Shown: positions 34,401 through 45,230 of the stretch, in pieces
Numbering within the stretch: position 1 is the first letter of the stretch
Layout: each line of letters begins with the position of its first letter
Assembly: GCA_032717465.1 (NCBI GenBank)
Contig: CM064669.1
Coordinates: 48,313,343-48,377,342 of the forward strand
Reading direction: 5' to 3'
DNA from: Coenobita brevimanus
Lineage: Eukaryota; Arthropoda; Malacostraca; Decapoda; Coenobitidae
DNA length: 64,000 nucleotides
Notes under the pieces: model-generated
The model's database searches: none
Seen by the model: the letters and a program-made list of their open reading frames with translations, nothing else
Told to the model about the DNA's origin: nothing
Program-made: the position numbers and the translations under genes

Positions 34401-35219
34401 TGTGGAAGCAGAATGATTTGGAAATAATGTGTAAATAGCAGGTGAAAGCAATGGATGTTCAGTACATATGATTGAACAGTGTATTATAGTTTTATCTTAC
34501 TGAAGGTGACAGTGAATAACATAGTGTAAGTAAAATAGAAGGGTAAATATTGAAAATAGAATAGAAAATGTAAATAGTAATGTAAGTAATAAGTAATATA
34601 AGAATATGAGTACAAATAATTTATGTTATAACAGTGAAAGTAAATCCGTGGCTCTCTACGTATTTTACTGAATGAAAAATTGAATGACTTCAGTGACAAT
34701 AAAGTAATACGACTGAAGGAAACTTATGGAGAAAGACTCCAGATATATATAAGTGTGATATAGTAATAGAAATATAAAGTGTGAGGGGTTTTATGAATAA
34801 TAAACGACAGAGTACCAAGAGCGAACTAGCGCAAGTGCAACGATCAGACACGCTCGTAATTTCCATTGCTTTCACAGTGGTTTTTTTTTGGAGTATGGAT
34901 CCCAAACTACTTGAAAATTATAGAATAGTGTTTATAGTGTTTGTATCTGGCTGTGGTAATCATATTACGGGTTGTCGGGAAGTGTAAAGTGGAGACTTCG
35001 TTACCCTACTTCAGAGGTCTCCACAAGTCCTACGGTAACCGACGAAGGCTCAACAAACATTCCAGGAGAAAGCTGAAGGTATGTGCCATAAGCATATATA
35101 ATTTTATTATTCTAGGACTAATAACTGATTTTTGGCAAATATTTTTTGAGAGTCTGTCGGAGCCCGAATAACCCCGCGGGACACGCAAAACATTGGTAAA
35201 CAAGCCCGCGGTGTAGGGG
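31452..35219 (+). mobile_element. piggyBac element PB-C, coding copy, 3.77 kb
   Basis: Left end CCCCTTAACCGTGGGGCATC at 31452 and right end CAAGCCCGCGGTGTAGGGG to 35219, flanked by TTAA at 31448-31451 and 35220-35223. Left and right terminal regions match PB-A and PB-B over several hundred bases. It carries a plus-strand transposase gene (32170-34391) that the non-autonomous pair lack. It is the likely source type for PB-A and PB-B. Confidence 0.93.
32170..34391 (+). pseudogene. piggyBac transposase PB-C, nearly intact
   Basis: DDE transposase that excises and inserts at TTAA. ATG at 32170 opens MSHSRPAIPAASAPIAKGPV. A Ser/Pro/acid-rich N terminus and basic AGRRGRGKSR patch lead to a TGA at 32692-32694. 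The same frame continues (SASDLDRDKSA, GILDAFAWTEGSDF, YVFFALMLLMPHSKKHELEE). Catalytic Asp are in VVIDESLVLFRGR (about 33366), LYTDNYYTAPK (about 33607) and DKSDMM (about 33932). A second TGA at 33466-33468 stands where PB1 has Cys (FFVLCDC). The frame ends at 34243-34245, but the next frame (34248-34391) encodes the Cys-rich C-terminal domain: CRCQVC, HTSWQCAECQVPLCVTCFFD, stop. So two point stops and one frame change separate it from a full-length gene. The first TGA sits in AAGGTGAGTG, a perfect donor consensus, so splicing is an alternative reading. Confidence 0.9.
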
Positions 35220-35263
35220 TTAATCAAGGTTTGGAAGGAAAGGACTAATGTGTACTATTTTTT

Positions 35264-35345
35264 CAGGTGTGTTAATTGACCCAGCTGTGGAAACTGCCAA
35301 CAGAGACGGAGAAAGGGGAGAAGAAAGCCACAACCAGCTGCCAAA
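35264..35345 (+). pseudogene. Possible ETHE1-like (persulfide dioxygenase) exon remnant
   Basis: After a T-rich acceptor (CTATTTTTTCAG, ends near 35264) the frame reads VLIDPAVETANRDGE. That phrase closely resembles the N-terminal metallo-beta-lactamase strand of ETHE1, the mitochondrial persulfide dioxygenase. It then runs into ERGEESHNQLPN and a stop. The HxHxDH metal site that should follow is not seen, though a repeated AATACCAACC..CTGCC lies downstream and a donor-like CAG|GTAAGC at 35400. Other ETHE1 exons were not found. It could be a broken exon copy or a chance match over 15 residues. Confidence 0.35.
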
Positions 35346-36080
35346 TTAATACCAACCAGCTGCCCAATCACGGTAATACCAACCATCTGCCTCCACTCTC
35401 AGGTAAGCGTCCTATTGTGAATTTTTTGAATTTTGCCAAAGGGACCTGTAGTATGGGGCCTTCTGCTCTTGTCATAATATACTTGCTACCACCAGACTCT
35501 TTCATTTATATTAGGAGACGGCCATCATTGTGAAGGAATCTGTCTACTACCCAGTTTCCCACTATCTATCTGTTTAAACTGCCATCTGTCCTTATTCAGT
35601 GCTGAGTTGTAACAAAAGATTAACACAGGAATAAAGCCAGTCATGAAGAGTTCGGTAAATAATGCAGAGCCGTCGGAATTTCTTGTTCTGCTGGGAATAA
35701 AGAAGTACTTGAGGGACTATAACCAAGGAATTGAGCTAGACAGATGATGTAAAATGGATTTGTTCATCTTAGGTCTTGTGTACTAGTAGTAGTTCAACCC
35801 CAGGCACAGCAGAACATTATCCCAGTGGACTGCAAGCTGAGTTACCCTTCTGTAGTCCATCATTCTCCTCTTGCGGGATAGGTGTGGCATTGAGAAGTGT
35901 AAATGTAGTCAGGCAGCCCTCCTCCCCCATCCAGCACCAATACACTAGGGGTTAATTAAGATCCATATTGAACTCCTCCACAGACAAAAGGATTAAGTTT
36001 GAACACACTTGAGATTATCTCCTAAAACCTTGCCTTAATTTCAGGGTCCGTCTGTGTTACTCAGGCTGCTGTTCCTGCCA
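35346..36080. other. Non-coding with a SINE-like fragment
   Basis: At 35785-35890, AGTAGTTCAACCCCAGGCAC holds an AGTTCAACCCC segment close to a tRNA-type B box (GGTTCRANNCC), followed by ACTGCAAGC..GTAGTCCATCATTCTCC. A similar B-box-like AGTTCAAACCC occurs at 1340. No gene is supported. Confidence 0.4.
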
Positions 36081-36084
36081 TGGC

Positions 36085-36318
36085 TGAGTTGGTGCTGCTG
36101 TGCTGGCGTTGATCCTGGTGGTGCTGCCGTGCTGGCGTTGATCCTGGTGGTGCTGCCGTGCTGGAGTTGATCCTGGTGGTGCTGTCGTGCTGGAGTTGAT
36201 CCTGGTGGTGCTGCTGTGCTGGCGTTGATCCTGGTGGTGCTGCCTGCTGGAGTTGATCCTGGTGGTGCTGCCGTGCTGGCGTTGATCCTGGTGGTGCTGC
36301 CTGCTGGAGCCGACGGTG
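36085..36318. repeat. Minisatellite, 28-29 bp unit, about 8 copies
   Basis: The unit GCTGGCGTTGATCCTGGTGG plus TGCTGCCGT varies at the sixth base (C or A) and in the CCGT/CTGT/CCT end. The unit length is not a multiple of three, so open frames through it are artefacts. Confidence 0.93.
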
Positions 36319-36349
36319 CTGGCTCAATTTTTCTCATCATGCAGTGTCT

Positions 36350-36490
36350 GTACCCAAGGGTGGTTGGGGTTTATCGTTAACGTAGTGCCACTCGGGGATG
36401 AGTGTGGATGGTCACTCTCATCTTGAATGTCGGGACCAACTTGCCCAGCCCTGGGCTCCTTCGCTGCTCATGGGGCGATAAGATTGTGTG
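36350..36490 (+). repeat. SINE-like repeat S1 copy
   Basis: CCAAGGGTGGTTGGGGTTTA, GCCACTCGGGGATGAGTGTG and CTTGCCCAGCCCTGGGCTCC match S1. Confidence 0.75.
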
Positions 36491-36924
36491 GTGAATGTTG
36501 AAAAATACTCAGTGGCCTCAAAACTCGGGAAATACCTCTGATAGATATAGAGGTTCCCAGCGCCGTTGATCCTGAAAACCTTTCTACATCTCAGTTCCTT
36601 CTACTACAACTACAGCTACAACCACTTGTCTGAAATGTGAGTTAGAAAATTTTTGGTTGGTCCACCTTGACTTGGCGGAGAGTTTTGTCCTTGGCAGCCT
36701 AATTTCATCGGCCAGAAGCAGAGTAAGACAAGGCTAGCAATACTGTGGCTCTGCATCCTTTCCAGATCACTTTTAAGCCAAGTTGAGATGGACAGAGTAT
36801 AACAGTTGCTCCCCTACTTACGATATTTTAATAGAGAACTTCTGACCCCATCGTTGGGTGGGAAGAGGAGTCAGGAATGATGATGATAATGCCTAATGAT
36901 GATTTTAATTATGATCAGTGGCAG

Positions 36925-37165
36925 TGCTGGGCTGCATAACTAGATCATTCCACCACTAGAGTATACAAGACCAGTTAGCTTAGTCTAGGTACTGATTTTA
37001 CTTGCCTATTGATGACGACGACGATGATTGATGAAAGAATAGTTAGTGCTAGGCTCCATAACTAGATCATTCCACCACTAGGATATAGAAGGCCAGTTAA
37101 CTTAGTCTAGGTGCCGATTTTACTGGCCAATCAATGACGACGATGATTGATGATAAGCTAGGATG
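36925..37165. repeat. Two-copy tandem repeat, about 120 bp
   Basis: CATAACTAGATCATTCCACC begins at about 36935 and again at about 37058. Each copy ends in a GACGACGATGATTGATGA run. Confidence 0.88.
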
Positions 37166-37394
37166 ATGCTATGCCAGGAGTCAATCCCTGGCACTATCAG
37201 GCTGGCAACCACACAGCCGAATGAAATCTCAAGCCGATAGGTGTTTAATCTCAACAGCAATTCTTCTTAGCTCTTGTTCGTAAGTGGGAGAGCAACTGTC
37301 TTTATTCCAACTAACACCAGATGGTTTTATTCAACTGAGAGTGATGCATTAGGGGTCTAAGGATAATAATGAGCTTTATTTTTAACTTATTTTC

Positions 37395-37475
37395 ATCTTA
37401 AATGTCAGGACCAACTTGCCTAGCCCCGGGTTCCTATGCTGCTCTGTGGGGCGACGTGGGATTGGATGATGGCTG
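37395..37475 (+). repeat. SINE-like repeat S1, partial
   Basis: ATCTTAAATGTCAGGACCAA to GGGCGACGTGGGATTGGATG. Confidence 0.7.
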
Positions 37476-37479
37476 ATTG

Positions 37480-38275
37480 GATGGATTTTTAACTTTTTTA
37501 TATTCGTCTATGCTCAATTATCATACTTCTTGCACCGTAACGTGGGCTGGGATTTGTCCATTCACCTGTTTTTTTCATATATCTCTGTGGTAGAATAACA
37601 CAGTACTACATGTCTACATCCATCCCACTGCACTTCTTCATGACTAGCATTCTGCTTGATAAACTATTGCTAAGATGCTTATTTTATGCCTGGGTAGAGT
37701 AACAAGAGTACAGTAAGTAAATTCCCCAGGTTTACCAGTAGCAGATAGTTTTGAAACCTTTCCCCTGCACTTCATGATTAGCATGTCTCCTTGCTAAGGT
37801 GTTGCCTCAGCTCAGCAATATTTCAAGCTGATAGATAAAGTACACAGATAGGTAAACATTACACAGATACACATAGATAGTAGATATATTGCAGTAAGTG
37901 TTAGGTAGGTAGATACCCGGTATACTGCAAGAATTTTGTGATGGAAAGGTCTCTCATGTTATTTTTGATGCCTTTGCTAGTAGTGTTTCTCTCAATTGAA
38001 CAGTGTCTGGTGTTAGTTCAGTCAAAGTGGCTTGTCTTCTTTGTGGCTGGGGTGATTTCCTAACGTGATTTAGCAAGCCTCCCGAGCCACCTAGAAGACA
38101 CCCAAGTGAAATATGCATATGATTATTGCTTGATTATTATGTTGATGTTTGTATTGTAATTGATGCACAGTGGACAGATTTTTTTATGGCCAGTTGTTTG
38201 ATACTTGTGTATATTGTCGCTATGTTGTCCGTTTAAATCACCCACACCAATCGACCCTGCAGTTCTGGAGTTACT
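37480..38275. other. Non-coding
   Basis: No gene recognised. TAGATAGATA-type runs occur near 37870. Confidence 0.45.
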
Positions 38276-40054
38276 CATTGTTTACGAACCTCGGCCCGTC
38301 GATTCCCCTGTGTGGAAGTTGGAACGCTAAGTACCGGTATGCTTTTTAAAAAAATTAGCACCAAGTCAGACTGAGGAGATTAAAGTTTTGCGCCGGCAGT
38401 AAATGAACAAAAAGTCTGCATCGTAAAGATAAACTTTAAAAATTGTGCGCCGAATTAATTGCCATAATACTGTCGTGTAGCGTGGCCCCAAGTCCCTTTG
38501 CTACTAGTGGGGTTTTGGGGGATTGGGGATGCCTGGGGGGTTGGGTCAATACTTTTACAGCACACACAACCCACCATTGTGTGCCATGTTATATATTCGT
38601 TTTGACGTGGGTAATGGGGGCTGTCGGACAGTGAGAAGGAGTCCATCATTGCATATGTTGGAAGGATAAGTGGCACACAGGTGGATGATTATATAGGTAA
38701 ACATGCACTCAGGCCTTGCTTGCAATAACCACGTTGTGGCCGTACAGTAAGGGGGCGGAATGCTCTATGAGGGGGTTGTGTTTGATGACCAGTTTTTTTG
38801 TTTATTTTTTACGGCCTAGGCAATGCCTCAAGGATTGGGCATACGTTCTTAAGTGGATATTGCAAGCCAGACGTTGCACACTTTGTTCACATCTATCAGA
38901 TGCTGGACCTCACATTCACAGCCACCTAGTCATTCACCAATGTTTTGTTTCCCCTGTTTTGCAAGAGACCTGGGACTAGCTAGTGACTGATGTAATACCA
39001 TATAGTGCCACGTCCAGCTGGAGCGCCGTAACTCCTTACACCACCACGTGACTGTCTAGTTGTATGCTCATTGTTTACAAACCGCGACCCTGTCGATTCC
39101 CTTTTATATATAGTTAACCTTATTGTTCCATGAAAGCGTGTGTGGCATGAAAAGCGATTACTGTATTCTTAACGTCAGATGGAAATTGGACATACTTATA
39201 AAAGCATGCTACAAGGTTGAGTAAGATTAGTAAGAAGTATGGTGTGGGAATAACTACCATAATACATAAGGCAGCAGAGTAATGTATAAATTCTTAAAGT
39301 TTTATGCTGGAAGTTAGAACGCTAAGTACGGATGTAAAAATATGCGCCATGTCAGACTGAGGAGATTAAAGTTTTACGCCGGGAGTAAATGAACGAAAAG
39401 TCTGCTTCGTAAAAATAAGCTTTAAAAATTTTGTGCCGAATTAGTTGCCATAATACTGTCGTGTAGCGTGGCCCCAAGTCCCTTTGCTACTAGTGGGGTT
39501 TTGGGGGATTGGGGATGCCTGGGGGGTTGGGTCAATACTTTTACAGCACACACAACCCACCATTGTGTGCCATGATATATATTCGTTTTGACGTGGGTAA
39601 TGGGGGCTGTCGGACAGTGAGAAGGAGTCCATCATTGCATATGTTGGAAGGATAAGTGGCACACAGGTGGATGATTATATAGATAAACATGCACTCAGGT
39701 CTTGCTTGCAATAACCACGTTGTGGCCGTACAGTAAGGGGGCGGAATGCTCTATGAGGGGGTTGTGTTTGATGGCCAGTTTTTTTGTTTATTTTTTACGG
39801 CCTAGGCAATGCCTCAAGGATTGGGCATACGTTCTTAAGTGGGTATTGCAAGCCAGACGTTGCACACTTTGTTCACATCTATCAGATGCTGGACATCACA
39901 TTCACAGCCACCCAGTCATTCACCAATTTTTTGTTTCCCCATTTTGTGAAGAGACCTGGGACTAGGTACTGACTAATTTAATACTGGATATTGCCACATC
40001 CAGCTGGAGCGCCGTAACTCTTTACACCACCACGTGACTGTCTAGTTGTATATT
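38276..40054. repeat. Tandem duplication, units about 790 and 988 bp
   Basis: Unit 1 runs 38276-39066 and unit 2 39067-40054. Both begin TCATTGTTTACRAACC and end CACGTGACTGTCTAGTTGTA. They align with few differences at an offset of 986 over 38461-39050. Unit 2 has about 195 extra bases (39107-39307) that unit 1 lacks, so the first part is offset by only 791. No coding frame is shared in a conserved way. The high identity implies a recent duplication. Confidence 0.9.
38509..38545 (+). other. G-quadruplex motif (second copy 39495-39531)
   Basis: G4-T4-G5-ATT-G4-ATGCCT-G6-TT-G3 on the plus strand. Four or more runs of at least four G with short loops satisfy the usual intramolecular quadruplex rule. 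It is identical in both duplicated units. Confidence 0.8.
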
Positions 40055-40126
40055 ACCACCAGGTGTAGTAACTTATATCCTGGGTAGCCAGAAGCCACTT
40101 GGCTTGTCACTTATGATAGTCACGAG

Positions 40127-40237
40127 ATGTCCACTTTGATTAGTAATCGTATCAAACAACCAGTTTCTTTACCTGCTGCCATCAGCTCTGAAAGAAGACG
40201 TCTTCGCCAGATTCGAGTAAAGCGACTAAGGTTATAG
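40127..40237 (+). CDS. Unrecognised exon-like short ORF
   Basis: ATG at 40127 opens MSTLISNRIKQPVSLPAAIS followed by a basic run SERRRLRQIRVKRLR, then CTAAG|GTTATAG, where a donor-like GT (40231) precedes a stop. Codon use looks protein-like and the Arg/Lys-rich end suggests a nuclear or RNA-binding start exon, but no family is recognised. It lies just after the tandem duplication. It may be a real first coding exon or chance. Confidence 0.25.
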   Translation: MSTLISNRIKQPVSLPAAISSERRRLRQIRVKRLRL

Positions 40238-41079
40238 ACAACTGGCCAGCTGTACACAACCATTGGCTATGAAATGTTTTGCATAAATCCTGTCCTGAGC
40301 ATGAGCAAAGTATGTAGACACTTCTCTGCCAGCTGTAGGAATGGAAGTTGTTGTTTGAAATATTTTATGTGGTAAGGACTGCACATCAACGTTACTATTC
40401 TTTCCTAGTCCACCATTCTCCTGTATGGGGATGGTAAAGGAACTGAAGGCTGTTATTTTAATCTGACATTCAATATCTGATCATTGCCATATGAAGGTGT
40501 CTGTTCCAGGCATCAGGAAAACAGGCAACAGAAGGAATGTTACCCTCTAGTCATTTGGGGAAGAGTGGTAAATATGAAATACAAGTTAGTGCTGGCAGAG
40601 TATTGTTGGCATACTTTTGCACATGCCTGTACATCACAAACAGATGCAGTTAAGTCCTGGTTATGTGCCACAGATGCTAAAAAATACAGGGTGGTTCATA
40701 TATAACATGTCTGATCCCATGTGTTTTGTTGTTGCATTTTGAACCATACCTTACCCCATCCTTAGGTGGGAAGAAGAGGCTGGGATGATGATGATGACGA
40801 TTGCAGTAATGATTTTAATGATAATGAATGATAATTATTATATTGATTTTGATTATTTGATGATTGATGTGGTGGAGGCTCAGTCGGCTTTACCATCACT
40901 ACCCTGCATCATTTTCTGTTTCCCATAACCCTTTCTTACTTGATAGTGATTGCTTGTTTGCATCCATTGGTTGCATTTTTTTATCAAGTAATTTAATATC
41001 TCCTCTTGCATTTTCTTCAGTAATTGCTTAAAGTTCACTCATTTTGGTAAGTAGAGATTTTTACCCTCCACTGACTTTT
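40238..41079. other. Non-coding with F7 tail
   Basis: F7 3' part at 40735-40805 (CCCCATCCTTAGGTGGGAAG then GATGATGATGATGACG). No gene is supported. Confidence 0.5.
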
Positions 41080-41855
41080 ATCTATTGCCAGACATCTCAA
41101 TCGCATAAGGGGAGGCCACAAACAAATTAACTCCATGTCATTCTGTTATCTGCTATTTGACTGCCCTCTCTCCAACTCACACCTCCCTCCCTTGTATCTC
41201 TCCACTCCAGTCTTCCGTCTCTGCCATGGTCTCTCCTCCTCTTCACATCATACACATACCTTCTAGTCATTCTCTCATTCCCCATCCTCTACATGGCCAA
41301 ACTATCTCAAGTATTTCTCCTAATAGCACCACAGCACTTTTCCACTTCCTCATTTGTATATCTGTCTGTCCATGAAACTCCACACATTCCTCAGGTCATT
41401 TCCATTGCTCTCACTCTTGTGCCCTTCCAACAGGATCTAAGCCTCATTTCTCAATGTCTTACAGCTTTCAGTGATCCAGCAACCTTTCTACCCTGCTGTA
41501 CCCATTCAAGCACATCCTTCCATCCTCACTCATCACTCTAAAGTACTTGGATGCACCTTCATTATCTATTTCCTCACCATCCAGTCTCACTCTGTATGCT
41601 GTGATTTCCCTCAGGACCATAACTTTACCCATACGTATATTCTCTTTAGGATTCTGTTTCTTACATCCTCAGACTCATGCACCAAGCCTTGCAGTTCACA
41701 TTCATCACAATACAGTATCATCAGCATGCAACAGCTCAGGAAGTTTCCACATCTTACCTTCCCTCACTAGATAGCAATATATTCACATTCCTTCCTATTA
41801 CCTCTCTTATAGCTTCATCCATATACAAACTGAACGGTCACTGAGACATGACATG
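41080..41855 (-). mobile_element. LINE family 2 fragment with RT remnant
   Basis: The minus strand encodes, from about 41835, a degraded RT reading VCMDEAIREVIG-type sequence, then WKLPELLHADDT (YADD block, about 41730), KVMVLREITAYRVRLDGEEI (about 41600), a YF-RVMSEDGRM block, and at the 3' end ICLWPPLMRLRCLAIDK with a GATAGA-type tail. Several stops and frame changes are present. It lacks the 5' two thirds. Confidence 0.75.
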
Positions 41856-43955
41856 CAGAAACACGACACACACAGACATGACACATAAAAGCATGGCACA
41901 AGGTATGACAAACATGACACAAAGAGACAAGAGTTTTGTCCTTATGCAGATTTATTTCCCTCACGTCACTGGCAGAATAAGATAGCACTGTGGCCCAACA
42001 TCCTATCCATAGTACTTCTTCATGACTAGCACCATATTAGTCATGTTTCAACTAGCATTTACAAAGGAATGATGGTAATTTAATACCCAGTTAAACGGAG
42101 CATAATTGTCAAAATACGTGCTCCCCCCATACCTGCAGACTGAGCCGACAACACCAGATATATATGGGCAGCCCTGTATTTTGGTTTAGTAAATTGTGGG
42201 CTGCTGTTGCTGTGGTCCTGTATTCCTGGCTAAGTAGGACAGTGGCAGGTGTTTGGATATGCCTGTGTAGTAGTGCTGTAATCAAACCACTTCTCTGAAC
42301 CAACATAGCATCAATTTCAGCATTTTTGCCAGTACAGTATTTGCTGCCTAAGTAAAACAGTGTCAGTTGGTTGTAGCTTATCTGTGTGTGCTGATCATCT
42401 ACCTTCTTGAATGAGATGTGGCTAAATGAGCTATGAAACTTTGCTAAGGATATATGTGTGTCATTTTCCAGAGTAAACTTCTGAAAGATGCACACACACG
42501 TCTGAAGAATATTAGAGGATAATCTTGGTTGTAAGAATTTTGGAGCTCCTATTGCGTCTTTTCTTTGATTAAATTCCAGTATTTAGGTTTTCCAGCATTG
42601 ACTGTGATTCTTAGTAATTAAAATGAGCCAGGGACCACCCCAACAGCAGGTATTATCAGCCCAAAAGATCGTAAATAACTGTGGCAAATAAAAGGACTAT
42701 GCAAAAAAGCCATAGTGCTTGTTTATCCAACAATAAAAATGGGTGTTTTGTATATATTATCCCTCCTGAACTGTTGATGTTGGCTATTGTATTTTTACGC
42801 CAATTGTTATACCCATTTTCTTGTTATATTTGCATTATTATTATTATTACCATGTCATTGTGATGTACTGCACAGTTAGCCACAGGAAAAAATATGCTGA
42901 AAAAAATATGTACTCTTGTCCTTCTTTGGTTGATTGTAATTGGCAACAGGTCAACTTGAATTTATTTTTCTCAATCTCTATTTCCCTCTGCCTGTGACCT
43001 CCAGTCTTGTAAATGCAATGTGTGCAGGAATTTCAGATGTAAGATATCTTGCATTTGGCTCTCATTTGTGTATTATTTCTTGCACTCTTCAGTTTCTGCT
43101 TCTCTGCATTAAAAAGAAAAATGTATTGTCCTAAATAGCACCGAGATTTTAAAACTAACAAGCATCCTTAGTTAACGACCATTTATGTCAGAGGTTGATG
43201 AGCAACTTGAGTTGTTTCTCTTCATTTATATCCAAGAATAACAGTCATTCTGAGTTTATTCCCCTCATTAAACATAGCAGTTGATTCCCTTCATTTAGGT
43301 GAGAGATTAACGAGATTATTCCCTGCATATATACGAACATTTATCGTTAATACGGTTTTTGTTTTTTATATATTTTTTCCTGTGGCTGTGTTTTATATAT
43401 TGATGTGGGAGTGTTTTTTTGGTGTCTTTATTTCTGTTGATTTATTCTATAGTCAGTTTGCTTCACCTGACAGAGATTCATAACCGTTAGCTTTATGGCC
43501 AAGTGTAGTCAGACTGGAGAGTTAATTTGACTAGTAACCAAGGAGACTCATTCGTACCCCATCACTAAGGCATACTGAATTTTATACATGAATGATTTAG
43601 TACTGAAGTGATAAAAGTTGCCTTGTTTTGTCAGATGGAAATAAACTGACTATAGTTATATGTTGAATTGGAATATGTTATACTCTTATCGGTACGTGGG
43701 AAAATGTGCCACGTGTTTGAAATTTTATAACTATATGGATTAGGGCGTCAGGCTATAGATAGATTGATAGATAGGTAGGGAGAGATCCTAGGGTGCCCAT
43801 AGACTAAACTATTTTGATATATCTCTTCCTATCACACAGTCATTTGCCATATTTTCCTAAGCATGAGCAAGAACCAATTTGCCTGTCAGGTCTCTATCGT
43901 CTTTCAACCCAGGGCATCTCAGAAATCAGCAGTATTATGTGTTGAGCAGATAATT
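41856..43955. other. Non-coding
   Basis: CATGACAC-rich short repeats at 41845-41930. A minus-strand frame at 42109-42495 matches nothing known and holds two similar GCTAAGTA-GGACAGTG / CTAAGTA-AAACAGTG blocks (42228 and 42348), a sign of a diverged repeat. (TAGA)n at 43748-43775 with a family-2 LINE tail. No gene is supported. Confidence 0.45.
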
Positions 43956-43959
43956 TTGT

Positions 43960-44025
43960 GCAGTATGCCTAGCCCTGGCTTCCTACACTCCTTATGGGGT
44001 GACATAGGATTGGATGATGGCAGAC
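43960..44025 (+). repeat. SINE-like repeat S1, 3' part
   Basis: GTATGCCTAGCCCTGGCTTC to GGGGTGACATAGGATTGGAT. Confidence 0.65.
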
Positions 44026-44868
44026 AATGTTGTATAAAGTTGCAAGGTCTCCAACATCACGGCCAATGGTTGATACGTGTTTAGAATTACTATCGTTATG
44101 CTGATTCTTAGGCTATGCTGTTGATATTTCTCCTTCATTGTTGCGTTTTCTTGGTCTGTGTATCGTTTTGGTGTTTGTGATGATGTTGATGTCTGTTGGG
44201 TTGGGTTGTCGTGGTTTATGATTAGAGAGAGCAAGGATGTGTGATTTCCATGTGTGTGTGTGTGTTTGTAAGATACTAGGATTTGAATAGTAAGTGAATG
44301 AGTGTATGAGCCATTTCATTGGGCTTGCAGTTAGTTTCACTCTCTCTTGGGTTTCCTCTTTGCTTTATGGGCCCTATGCATTGTATCCATGTGTAAAAAA
44401 AATAAATAAACAGGTTAGAAGTGACTGCTTGAAAAAGAAAAAAAAAATGGTTACGATGATTGAAAAATAATTGGTTACGAAGATGATGACGATGATGATT
44501 AGTCCACTTCACTAGGCATGGTACTGATAGTTCGCCCCCTTAATGCTTGTTTATTCTTTGTTCTTTGCTCCCACCTCAAATATTTATGTCATGAGAGATA
44601 GAGAGACCCTGTTGTTGTAGTGCTAAAATCATTACATGCCTCTGACCCTCCTATCACCTGTATTGGCCGTCATAACCTTCCCTTCCAGCAAATTAATTCT
44701 CATGATAAATTGAATTTCTTTGTCAGTGGATGATAAACCTATTATATCAAAATTATGTTGTTTTGAAGAATATTTGCTATGTATTAGTAAATCTTGGCTT
44801 GTAATCCCACTTGACTGACTACAGAAACCCTGCTAGTCCGAAAGGTAAATGTTGAAGGATTGTCTGTT
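44026..44868. other. Non-coding with F7 fragment
   Basis: F7 head at 44277-44330 (GGATTTGAATAGTAAGTGAA..CATTGGGC region, diverged). GATGACGATGATGAT run at 44478. No gene is supported. Confidence 0.45.
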
Positions 44869-44869
44869 G

Positions 44870-45062
44870 TGGTAGTGTGGTGTGGTGTGTGGGAGGAGGC
44901 CTACACTGTGGTACATGTGGTGAGTGTTTGTAGTTGTGTGTTGTGGTGAGGGGGGGGAGGCCTTATACTGTGGTAAATGTGAGTGTGGTGTGGTGTGGCA
45001 GGAAGCATTACACTGTGGGCATAGTGCATTGTGTGTGAGTTGTGTATTGTGTTGGCATTGAA
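44870..45062. repeat. GTG-rich tandem repeat, about 3 units
   Basis: Units of about 62-72 bp, each with TGTGGTGTGGTGTG, GGAGGCC(T/-)..ACACTGTGG and TAAATGTG/TACATGTG. G/T bias is strong on this strand. Confidence 0.75.
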
Positions 45063-45230
45063 GTAGAGAAAGATGATGATTGTGTTGAAGTCTGGGTATA
45101 CTCATTTCACTCTAACTTGGCACCAATTTTCAATTTTTTTTTTTTTTTTTTTTTTTTTAGCGTGTCCCACTGGCAGAAACAAAACATTAGACCTGCATTC
45201 ACTCCATAGCTTTTCATTGTGACAGGCATC

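Noticed and set aside
35785..35890. tRNA-like B box (AGTTCAACCCC) as a possible tRNA gene
   Set aside because: No matching A box at the right distance and no cloverleaf could be drawn; kept only as a SINE-like trace.
36041..36340. Minus-strand frames with STTRINASTAAPPG-type repeats
   Set aside because: Translations of a 29-bp minisatellite; the unit is not a multiple of three so the repeat cycles through all frames.
42109..42495. Minus-strand frame of 128 codons
   Set aside because: No recognised domain, no splice or promoter context, and it contains a diverged internal repeat.
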